Made by a program: the position numbers and the translations under genes. From Barnesiella intestinihominis YIT 11860 (GTDB taxonomy: Bacteria; Bacteroidota; Bacteroidia; Bacteroidales; Barnesiellaceae): a stretch of 64,000 nucleotides of DNA. The notes below the pieces were generated by a model. That model was given only the letters and a program-made list of their open reading frames with translations, ran no database searches and was not told the origin of the DNA. Location of the stretch: NCBI RefSeq assembly GCF_000296465.1, contig NZ_JH815203.1, positions 905,189-969,188 of the forward strand, read 5' to 3'. Below, piece by piece: positions 55,060 through 63,283 of the stretch (positions are counted from its first letter, which is position 1; each line of letters opens with the position of its first letter).

Positions 55060-55640
55060 CTTTCGGAGACACCTCGAAAGGGGAAGAGGTTAATGCCTGT
55101 CTCTGTTTCTACTGCGGGTATTTCTTTAACCCCCTCGCCCTACGGGCACTCCCCCAATCTCATCTGTGATGAGCAGAGGGAGAGGAGTCCTGACTTCTGC
55201 CACCTCCACTGCCAGTATTTTCCAACCCCTCCGTCACTGCGTGACACCTCCCCTATATTTTGCATGGCAAAACACCCCCGTAAGGCTACGGGACACGGCA
55301 GGGAGGAGGTTTTAAATACCACACCAATGATGTCATTCCAATCCCTCGCTATTCTAAGGAAGGAGTATGAAATATCCAGCAATGCCACAATACAACAAGG
55401 AGAAAAGATTAAAATGGTAATTCCCATTTCGACACAAGGATAAATTTTACACCTCTTCCCTGTTTCTTTAACCTCACCGGCTCTACAAGTCACCTCTCCT
55501 ATCACATCTACGATGAGCAAGAGGGAGAGGAGACCTGACTCTGTCACCTCCACTGCCGGTATTTTCCAACCCCTCCGTCACTGCGTGACACCTCCCCTAT
55601 ATTTTGCACAGCAAAACACAGGGGAGGAGGATAATGTAAT
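55060..55640. repeat. Mosaic hairpin repeats, including a hybrid unit
   Basis: CCCC-type unit with GCCC-TAC-GGGC at about 55138-55148, linker, then a unit at 55223-55310 that starts as unit A (GTCAC-TGC-GTGAC at 55233-55245) but switches inside the second hairpin into the right half of unit B (CTACGGGACACGGCAGG). A decayed unit lies near 55380-55530. An intact unit A follows at 55567-55630 with the same first stem. No gene is credible in 54915-55877. Confidence 0.75.
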
Positions 55641-55877
55641 TCTTGTTTTCTCATTTCAGAAAGATGAAATATATCGTTCTTCTTTATAAGGCAATAAATC
55701 AATGCCACGGCCTTCGCCTCTATGAAAGCACTTGTTTCCGATTCTTTCGAAATAAAATCTTGCACAGGCAAAATTATTATAATATTTTTGCACGGATTGC
55801 GAAAATAGGCTTATCGTCACATCAAAAGACGGCCAAGCCGTCATTTTCGTTTATCTTATTTTTACCGATAGCGAATT

Positions 55878-56609
55878 ATGGGCGAAGCCGTGCACACTTT
55901 ATCGATTATCATTCCCGCATATAACGAGGAAAAGACTATTGCAAAACTGCTGCAACGGGTACTCGATGCCGATCTAGGGACCGGCATCGAAAGGGAGTTG
56001 ATCGTGGTGAACGACTGCTCGACCGATTCGACAGAACAAATCGTCGAAGATTTTATCGCCCGCCATGCCGACGCTCCTATCGTTTACTTGAAGCACGAAA
56101 GGAATTATGGGAAAGGCATGGCCGTCCGCACGGGCATACGAGCCGTAACGGGCGATTATATCGTCATGCAGGATGCCGACCTCGAACTCGATCCGAACGA
56201 TTTCAAGAAAATGCTTCCTTTTCTTTTATCGGGCGAATACCATGTGGTATATGGCTCCCGATTTTTAGCAGAGGAAAATTCACATACTTATTTCAGTTAT
56301 CAACTGGGCGGGAAATTTTTATCGGTAATGACCAACATTCTTTATCGTCAGCACATCACCGACGAACCCACTTGTTACAAAATGTTCACCGCCGATTTGC
56401 TGAAATCGATTCCTCTCGACTGCGAGGGATTCGAATTTTGTCCCGAAGTGACGGCAAAAGTTTCGAGACTGGGCTACAAAATCAAAGAAGTGCCCATTCG
56501 TTATTATCCCCGCTCTATCGAAGAGGGGAAAAAACTGCGTCTGAGCGACGGTTTGAAAGCGATAGGCACGCTGTTGAAATATCGTTTCTGGAAAATACCC
56601 GAATCATGA
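55878..56609 (+). CDS. Family 2 glycosyltransferase, polyprenyl-phosphate sugar transferase type
   Basis: 243 residues, no membrane helices. GT-A fold marks: LSIIIPAYNEEKTI, VVNDCSTDST, ERNYGKGMAVRTG, and MQDADLELDP carrying the DxD metal-binding motif. It resembles dolichol/undecaprenyl-phosphate mannosyl- or glucosyltransferases (Dpm1-like), which load a sugar onto a lipid carrier. Its stop overlaps the start of the next gene (ATGA), so they are translationally coupled. The product is probably used by the GT-C-like protein two genes on. Confidence 0.88.
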   Translation: MGEAVHTLSIIIPAYNEEKTIAKLLQRVLDADLGTGIERELIVVNDCSTDSTEQIVEDFIARHADAPIVYLKHERNYGKGMAVRTGIRAVTGDYIVMQDADLELDPNDFKKMLPFLLSGEYHVVYGSRFLAEENSHTYFSYQLGGKFLSVMTNILYRQHITDEPTCYKMFTADLLKSIPLDCEGFEFCPEVTAKVSRLGYKIKEVPIRYYPRSIEEGKKLRLSDGLKAIGTLLKYRFWKIPES

Positions 56610-57178
56610 AAAATAGCACCACAAGCAAAAAAAACACACCTTCCACCAAGAAGGGTACTGCAACGCCTCAAAAAGAGGGAATCTCTTTTTCATGGGTAGC
56701 AAAGAACATTTTTGCCGTTGTCATCGTCCTGTTTCTGCTAAACAAATTCGTCCTCGACGTACAACCGGGTTACAACTGGGCATACAACATGCTTCAAAAA
56801 AACTTGGAGACTATACGTCATTACTCCCGTACGACGACAGACAACCGCTTTGAAATGAAGCTGGGACTTTCTCATGTGTATCTGCGGTACGTGAAAGAGA
56901 GCACTCCCGAAAACGCCGTTATCTTGTTACCGGGAAAAGAGGCTTTTTACCCCGAAGGAGAAGAACGTATATTCTCGGGCGAACCTTATAACAAACTATG
57001 GGCTATCCGGTTCTTATATCCGCGCCGAGTCATTATCCCATCGGAGTTGGGTAAAACTCCTTGGAGCGAGAAAATCACCCATGTAGCTATCGTCAACGGT
57101 CGCGGATACGAATATCTCGACTACGAGGTTGAACAAAAAGCGCCTCATGCCGTATTGCCCATGCACCTAAAACCGTAA
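56606..57178 (+). CDS. Single-pass membrane protein in glycosyltransferase operon
   Basis: 190 residues from MKNSTTSKKN. The frame is open far upstream inside the GT2 gene, but the ATGA overlap marks the start. A basic N-terminus, one helix (about 32-49), then a periplasmic domain of about 140 residues with the motif AVILLPGKEAFYP. I recognise no family. Its place between a GT2 and a GT-C-like gene suggests an accessory of the same pathway. Confidence 0.7.
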   Translation: MKNSTTSKKNTPSTKKGTATPQKEGISFSWVAKNIFAVVIVLFLLNKFVLDVQPGYNWAYNMLQKNLETIRHYSRTTTDNRFEMKLGLSHVYLRYVKESTPENAVILLPGKEAFYPEGEERIFSGEPYNKLWAIRFLYPRRVIIPSELGKTPWSEKITHVAIVNGRGYEYLDYEVEQKAPHAVLPMHLKP

Positions 57179-57183
57179 CCATC

Positions 57184-58563
57184 ATGTTAGTAGTATCAGG
57201 AATCATATTGACTTGCCTGTCGGGTCTTTTATTAACAGGAGTCATCGGGACGCGTTTTTCGTGGACCGAACGCATAGGATTGTCTTTCCCTCTGGGTATG
57301 ACGCTGCAAACCGTCGTGATGGCTTTGCTCGACTTAATGCATATTCCCCTGACCAGTTTTTCGGTTTTATCAGCAGGAGCCGTAACATTCGCCCTATTGA
57401 TGTTTATCGTAGCCCATTACCGAGGATTCGAAAGTTTCCGTATCACCTCGGCTATGCTCGATGACTGGAAACAAGCCAACTTGGTATGGGTATTGCTCAT
57501 CATACTCATCGGTTATTGCGAATACATGAATTTCTCGAAATGCATGTTTTTCCCTCCCAGCGACCGGGACAGCCTCGCGGCATTCGACACCTTAGGTTTC
57601 GTGGCGGCACAAGACCACACGTATATGCGCATGAGCTTGTTCGATGCCGATTACAATCCCTCGATACACCGCGCCGGAGGTAGCATAGCATACGCTCCTT
57701 TCGTACAAATGAGCTATGCATACGTCTATATATTAGGAGCCGAAACATCGAAGTCGATACCGGCGTTGATGTATTTGTTCTTTGTCATTGCTTTCTACGG
57801 AATTTTGAGACGAAATACCGGGAAAACCGTCGCCGCACTGTCTACTCTGTTTATGATGATGGCTCCCGAAATGCTCGCATTCTCGTCGTTATCGACCACC
57901 AACGTCATGCAAGCCATTTTCGCAGGGCTGGGTATCGCTTATACCGCCAGTTGGCTACGCAGCCGCAACGACGACGAATTGTATGCAGGGGCGTTATTGT
58001 TGGGCTCCAATATGTGGTGTCGAAACGAGGGTATCGTATTCATCGGCGCGGCTTGTGTGATATTGCTGATCGATTGCATACGCCGCAAGAGTTACCGAAA
58101 AGGATTGTACTTTACCGGATTGTCCCTGCTCCCGGCCATTATCTGGTTTATTTACATGAAAATCGGTGGCTTATATACCGAAGGCATGGCTATTACCCGC
58201 CTGTTCTGGGACGGGGAGAAAGCGGGATTGATCGTAAACGGCTTTTGGGCTCTGTTTACCAATCCCATATATTATGGCTGGACATTCTCGGTATTCGCCA
58301 TTTTTATTCTCGGGAACAGCTGGTTCATGATTAAAAGGAAAGACAACCTCGCTTTATTGGGAATGATTGTACTGAGCATCGTATTCTACGGACTCGTCGT
58401 TTACCACGTGGACTACGTATGGGATTCCATACAAAACGTATTGGCCTATTCGGCAAAACGATTCTTTTTCTGCTTCGTACCGATGTGCTGGTATTTCGCT
58501 GCCACCACACAAATAGCCCGAAAAGGTTCGGAATACATAGAGCGATTTCTATCGCTAAAATAA
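57184..58563 (+). CDS. Polytopic membrane protein, GT-C glycosyltransferase-like
   Basis: 459 residues with about 11-12 transmembrane helices. A first large extracytoplasmic loop contains PPSDRDSLAAFD with two acidic residues, the usual position of the catalytic site in GT-C enzymes (GT39/GT83-like). Such enzymes take sugar from a polyprenyl-phosphate carrier and transfer it to lipid or protein. It starts five bases after the preceding gene. Specific family not recognised; the role follows from topology and operon. Confidence 0.65.
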   Translation: MLVVSGIILTCLSGLLLTGVIGTRFSWTERIGLSFPLGMTLQTVVMALLDLMHIPLTSFSVLSAGAVTFALLMFIVAHYRGFESFRITSAMLDDWKQANLVWVLLIILIGYCEYMNFSKCMFFPPSDRDSLAAFDTLGFVAAQDHTYMRMSLFDADYNPSIHRAGGSIAYAPFVQMSYAYVYILGAETSKSIPALMYLFFVIAFYGILRRNTGKTVAALSTLFMMMAPEMLAFSSLSTTNVMQAIFAGLGIAYTASWLRSRNDDELYAGALLLGSNMWCRNEGIVFIGAACVILLIDCIRRKSYRKGLYFTGLSLLPAIIWFIYMKIGGLYTEGMAITRLFWDGEKAGLIVNGFWALFTNPIYYGWTFSVFAIFILGNSWFMIKRKDNLALLGMIVLSIVFYGLVVYHVDYVWDSIQNVLAYSAKRFFFCFVPMCWYFAATTQIARKGSEYIERFLSLK

Positions 58564-58575
58564 GACACGGATTTA

Positions 58576-58769
58576 AGAAGCTGTTTTAAATTTATTGAGA
58601 ATAATATTATCATTGCAAGCAGGTATGTTCCGGCCATATTGAGCCCCTGTCTCGCATCTTGAATCCCTTGATTTTTGTCAATAGCCCGCTATTGACTGCA
58701 TATCTCGGACTCCAATCTGCTTCAAACATAGGTCTCAATCTGTCTCGGAATAAATTTAAAACATCTTCT
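58576..58769. mobile_element. MITE-like element or IS remnant with 21-bp terminal inverted repeats
   Basis: AGAAGCTGTTTTAAATTTATT begins at 58576 and its inverted copy (20 of 21 bases identical) ends at 58769, a 194-base element. The inside has no intact ORF; read on the minus strand it gives a short peptide starting MFEADWSPRYAV that looks like a decayed transposase start, but I cannot name the family. It lies between the glycosyltransferase operon and the outer-membrane protein gene. Confidence 0.55.
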
Positions 58770-58872
58770 AAATATTAGCCTAAAAAATGTAAAAAAGCGA
58801 GTGGGCATTTAAACTTTGGCGGGGTGTCAAGGTCTTATAAACGTTGTGATCAATAGATTGATTTTTTTTAAG

Positions 58873-61680
58873 ATGAATAAGAGAGGTTTTATTGCCCTAT
58901 TTCTGTGTATTTTTTTATCGTCCATCGCGCAGAGCGTAGCGGCACAATTTACAATTTCGGGTATCGTTAAAGACAAAAACGACAATCTGCCATTACCACA
59001 GGTGAGTATCCGGTTGTTATCGGCGAAAGACAGCACATTCGTTACTGGGATTTCCAGCAAAGACAACGGAACATTTTCTCTGAAAGTCCCGAAAGCGGGG
59101 AGTTATATTGCCGCATTTTCGTTCTTGGGATATAGAACCGCATACGAACCCGTGCAGCTATCGAAAGGGCAGCCCCGAAGAAATTTGGGAGATGTTCTAT
59201 TGGGTAGCAACGATGTATTGTTGCAGGAAGCCGTAGTGGTGGGTAAAGCTCCCGAAGTGGTAGTTAAAGAAGACACTGTGGAGTTTAATGCCGACTCTTA
59301 TAAAACACAGCCCAATTCTGTCGTCGAGGATTTGTTGAAAAAACTGCCGGGCGTCGAGGTGGATAGCGAGGGAAAAATAACCCATGCGGGAAAGGAAATT
59401 ACCAAAATATTAGTGGACGGTAAAGAGTTCTTCTCGGACGACCCCAAAGTGGCTACCAAAAACCTGCCCGTGGACATCATCGAAAAGCTGCAAGTCGTAG
59501 ACCGAAAATCGGACCTAGCCCGCTTGACCGGAGTCGATGACGGGGAGGAGGAAACTGTTATCAACCTGACTATAAAAGAGGGTATGAAACACGGTTGGTT
59601 CGGTAATGTAACAGGCGGATACGGTCTGGACGGACGATATGAGGCCGGGGCTATGCTCAACCATTTCTTCGGTGACAACCAAGTGACTATCCTTGCAGGT
59701 TCGAACAACACGAACAATATGGGATTCACCGATATGGGCGGAAGCCGGTTTCGCCGATTCGGGGGCATGAACGGTATCAACACCAGTCACAATGTAGGGG
59801 TAAACTTCAATGTCGGTAAGGGAGATGCGTTCCGAGTCGGCGGAGATGTCAGTTACAACAACAGTAATCGAGACGTTTTGCAACGCACCGAACGGCAAAA
59901 CATGTTCGAAGACAGTACCTCGTATTACAGCGGGTATAACAAAATGAAAGACAACGGGCAAAACATCAGAGGAAATTTCAGACTACATTGGGAAATAGAC
60001 TCTCTGAATACACTCGAATTCCGTCCGAGATTTTCCGTGGCTCTTTCCAAATCGGACAGCTATGATTCGGCTCTTACTACTGCCGGCGACATAGCCCGCA
60101 GTAAAGTAAATTTCAGCGAAAGCGACAACCACAATAAGGGTACAGGGTATGATTTATCGGGCGAATTGATTTATAATCATAAATTCCGTAACCGTCCGGG
60201 ACGCTCGTTCAGTATACAAGCGCAATATAGTTATAGCGACACAAAAGAGGACGGGTGGACCAAAGCCCTCTATAAATATTACATGCTCGACAAAGACAGT
60301 ACGCTCGACCAAATGGACGACAATCACACGTGGAGCAATGGCTACGGTGCACGGTTTACTTGGACAGAACCGTTGGGCGACGTGAAGAAAGGACGTTTCC
60401 TAACATTTTCCTATCGGTTTCAAGCCAGTTTCAATAATGCCGACAAATATACTTATGACATCTTGAACGATCCTTTCGCCATACCTTACGACACGGTGCG
60501 AAACGATGAGCTGAGCAACAGTTTCCGTAACGATTACTATTCACACCGAGCACAAATCGGATTCAAGCAAGTGACGGCCAATTATACCTACGATATCGGG
60601 GTGGCTGCCGTCCCTTCGAGTTCTCAATCTATCGACTTGATAAACAGCGACCGTAATATATCCAAGCGCACGGTATTCAACGTAGCACCCTATCTGCGTT
60701 ACCGCTACAAAATGGGAAAACAACGCTCCTTGCGTATCGACTACCGGGGCTACTCGTCCCAACCGTCGATGAACCAGTTGCAACCGGTCGAAGACCGTTC
60801 GGATCCCTTGCGTATCGTCGTGGGTAATCCCGAACTGAAACCGGCTTTTCAAAACTGGTTCCGCGCCCGTTTCAACGACTATGACGAGAAGACCCAGAGA
60901 GCTATCATGGCTATGGTCAACGGAGGATTCACGACCAACAGCATCATCTCGGAGACTACGTATGATTCCCAAACCGGAGGACAACGGACAACCTATCGCA
61001 ACGTAAACGGGGTATGGAATGCCGCCGGAATGTTTATGTATAGCACCCCTTTTCGAAACAAGCACTGGCAATTAAACAGTTTCAGCAGAGTCAGTTACAG
61101 TAACAGCGTAGGTTATAATAACGGTGTCCGTAACGATGCCGGTTCGTTCAATGCCGTAGAAAATTTAGGATTGGCATTCCGATCGGATTATTTCGATGCC
61201 GAACTTCGGGGAAACTATCGTTATGCTTTGGCAACCAACAGTATGCAAAGTCGGAACGATCAAAGCACCCATAATTACGGAGGCACATTCAATGTAAACG
61301 GCTATCTGCCGTGGTCGATAACATTAGGAACCGATATAACTTACAGCGGATCTGCCGGATATTCTGCCGGATACAATACAGAGAGCTGGTTGTGGAACGC
61401 ACAGGCTTCTTATCAATTCCTGAAAGGGAAAAACGCCACCATCGCTTTGAAGGTGTACGACATCTTGGGACAAAGGAACAGCATACGACGAACCGTCACG
61501 GGTAACTATATCCAAGATGTGGAATATAACACACTCGATACTTATGGATTGATAACCTTCACCTATCGATTCAATACATTCGGCGATAAGAAACCCGATA
61601 TGGATCGTTTCGACCGAGGGCCTCGCGGATATGGACCACCGCCGGGACACCCGGGTCGTCCGGGAGGGAGACGTTGGTAA
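58873..61680 (+). CDS. Outer-membrane beta-barrel receptor-like protein
   Basis: 935 residues from MNKRGFIALF; a longer frame from 58816 adds 19 residues with no signal character. Signal peptide (1-24), carboxypeptidase-regulatory-like domain (about 26-110; GTFSLKVPKAGSYIAAFSFLGY), plug-like domain (about 120-225; VEDLLKKLPGVEVD) and a large OMP beta-barrel. It ends with a 20-residue Gly/Pro/Arg tail (GYGPPPGHPGRPGG) rather than a terminal aromatic strand. It belongs to the TonB-receptor-related barrel family of Bacteroidota without a clear substrate; not linked to a SusD gene. Confidence 0.85.
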   Translation: MNKRGFIALFLCIFLSSIAQSVAAQFTISGIVKDKNDNLPLPQVSIRLLSAKDSTFVTGISSKDNGTFSLKVPKAGSYIAAFSFLGYRTAYEPVQLSKGQPRRNLGDVLLGSNDVLLQEAVVVGKAPEVVVKEDTVEFNADSYKTQPNSVVEDLLKKLPGVEVDSEGKITHAGKEITKILVDGKEFFSDDPKVATKNLPVDIIEKLQVVDRKSDLARLTGVDDGEEETVINLTIKEGMKHGWFGNVTGGYGLDGRYEAGAMLNHFFGDNQVTILAGSNNTNNMGFTDMGGSRFRRFGGMNGINTSHNVGVNFNVGKGDAFRVGGDVSYNNSNRDVLQRTERQNMFEDSTSYYSGYNKMKDNGQNIRGNFRLHWEIDSLNTLEFRPRFSVALSKSDSYDSALTTAGDIARSKVNFSESDNHNKGTGYDLSGELIYNHKFRNRPGRSFSIQAQYSYSDTKEDGWTKALYKYYMLDKDSTLDQMDDNHTWSNGYGARFTWTEPLGDVKKGRFLTFSYRFQASFNNADKYTYDILNDPFAIPYDTVRNDELSNSFRNDYYSHRAQIGFKQVTANYTYDIGVAAVPSSSQSIDLINSDRNISKRTVFNVAPYLRYRYKMGKQRSLRIDYRGYSSQPSMNQLQPVEDRSDPLRIVVGNPELKPAFQNWFRARFNDYDEKTQRAIMAMVNGGFTTNSIISETTYDSQTGGQRTTYRNVNGVWNAAGMFMYSTPFRNKHWQLNSFSRVSYSNSVGYNNGVRNDAGSFNAVENLGLAFRSDYFDAELRGNYRYALATNSMQSRNDQSTHNYGGTFNVNGYLPWSITLGTDITYSGSAGYSAGYNTESWLWNAQASYQFLKGKNATIALKVYDILGQRNSIRRTVTGNYIQDVEYNTLDTYGLITFTYRFNTFGDKKPDMDRFDRGPRGYGPPPGHPGRPGGRRW

Positions 61681-61799
61681 AACGGCTCAGTAGAAAATCG
61701 GTGAGGATAAACATGAATTTTAACGATGAAATCTTTGTTGATAGCCATGTTCAGGTCTCTTAGGAGACGGGGTAAAAAAGATAGAAATCTTTGATCGTA

Positions 61800-62050
61800 G
61801 AATTTAACCCCCTCGTCCTGCGGGCACTCCCCCTATCTCATCTACAATGAGCAGGGGAAGAGTGTCGATACCTTGATGTGTTTTCTCTGTTGTGGATATT
61901 TATTTAACCCCTCCGTCCTGCGGACACCTCTCCTATATTTTGCTGTGCAAAACACAGAGGAGGAGGGTAATACTTTCCTATATATCGTGTTTGTTCTTCT
62001 CTCCTGCCGTGTCCCGTAGTATTACGGGACACGGCAGGGAGGAGGGTATA
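61800..62050. repeat. Mosaic hairpin repeats with a 16-bp perfect palindrome
   Basis: CCCC-type unit with GTCC-TGC-GGGC at about 61815-61825, linker, unit A with GTCC-TGC-GGAC at 61915-61925, linker, and a unit B whose arms 62003-62018 and 62023-62038 are perfectly complementary over 16 bases around a GTAT loop. It lies between two convergent genes (the barrel protein and the DUF2027-Smr protein) and may act as a bidirectional transcription barrier. Confidence 0.75.
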
Positions 62051-62107
62051 TGTGAAAGTAATTTTTTCATATATACTTCTTACAAAATCAATTACACAAC
62101 CGATTGC

Positions 62108-63169
62108 CTAATGTACAGTAACCATAGTCGCTCCGAAACCATATTCCCGGAACGAGGCATCCTGACAAGAGCAGTTCTTGTACTTGTCGCGAATCTCTTT
62201 CAAGAGAGCATTGCGTAATACGCCTTCACCCTTGCCGTGAATGAAAACGATTTTACGCCCCTTTGCATGGCGATATTGATCGAGGGTCTCCCTGACTTTC
62301 CCCAACTGGTAGTCGAGTATTTCGGAACTGGTAAGCCCCGCTGTCGTATCAAGAAGTGCGGAGGCGTGGAGGTCTACCTCCACAATAACCGTTTTTTCGG
62401 CATGTTTGACAACCGGTTTACGAAGGGGCATATCGGTACTCTTTTTCATCTTCATGGCTCTTTCGAGGTCAGAAGCATCGAACACCACAGGACGCACGGG
62501 CATATCGTTCTTCACGATATCGAGCGTCCACGAAGGCTCATCGAAATAGAGACTCTCGCGGAACGTGTGCAACTTGTAAAATTTGGTAGTATCCAAACGA
62601 TACTCCACAGCGACAGGACTTTTCAACGAGAAATGCTTATCCTTTTTGAAAGCGATGTATTGAATACAGATACGTTCGAGCGAATTGACATCTTCCTGTC
62701 CGAACTCTTCGAGCATAACTTGTATATTCGGCTCTACCATACCGGCATAACGGGTACGCCACCCCTCATCGTCCCGGCTGAGGTACGAGAAATAGAGATA
62801 GTAATTACTGTCATTTACCAAATAACAGGAAAAGCGGGTCGTATTGAGATGTTTGCTTTCGTCGGGGATATAGGCAAGAGCTATATTCAACTTTTCTCCT
62901 TCGGGTCGTTCCTCCACAGCGAACAAATCTTCATCGTCTTCCTCGGGAGCATATGCCTTTTCTACCGAAGGAACCGTCACGACTTTCGAGGCTGGAACAG
63001 AAGCGGCTTTTTTCACAGGTTCCGCCGGTTCCACAACGACGCACTCCCGTGCCAGTACGGGAGTCTCAAACCCGTCCTCATCGACATAAGCTATATCTTT
63101 CGCTATTCTTACCACGACTCCGCCCCCAACAGCATTGAGGTAACGGACTCTATCGCCAACTTTTACCAT
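62108..63169 (-). CDS. DUF2027 protein with C-terminal Smr domain
   Basis: 353 residues. N-terminal DUF2027 (starts MVKVGDRVRYLNAVGGGVV, an SH3-like beta-barrel, then a beta-sandwich to about 230). The C-terminus is an Smr (MutS2-related) nuclease-like domain (about 270-353) with DLHASALLD and HGKGEGVLRNALLKEI. Smr domains cut branched or structured nucleic acids; in this family the target is unknown. Cytoplasmic, divergent from queA. Confidence 0.88.
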   Translation of the reverse strand: MVKVGDRVRYLNAVGGGVVVRIAKDIAYVDEDGFETPVLARECVVVEPAEPVKKAASVPASKVVTVPSVEKAYAPEEDDEDLFAVEERPEGEKLNIALAYIPDESKHLNTTRFSCYLVNDSNYYLYFSYLSRDDEGWRTRYAGMVEPNIQVMLEEFGQEDVNSLERICIQYIAFKKDKHFSLKSPVAVEYRLDTTKFYKLHTFRESLYFDEPSWTLDIVKNDMPVRPVVFDASDLERAMKMKKSTDMPLRKPVVKHAEKTVIVEVDLHASALLDTTAGLTSSEILDYQLGKVRETLDQYRHAKGRKIVFIHGKGEGVLRNALLKEIRDKYKNCSCQDASFREYGFGATMVTVH

Positions 63170-63255
63170 AATTTCATCATTTTAATATCGACCGCACCGT
63201 TGTACCGACATGCGATTTCGCTGTGGCAAACCGTGCTATATTCGGCAAAGTTGCT

Positions 63256-63263
63256 TATTTTTG
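63256..63263 (+). promoter_or_regulatory. -7 element of queA
   Basis: TATTTTTG, matching TAnnTTTG, 20 bases before the queA start at 63284. Confidence 0.5.
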
Positions 63264-63283
63264 CACGATATTCAAAACAGATT

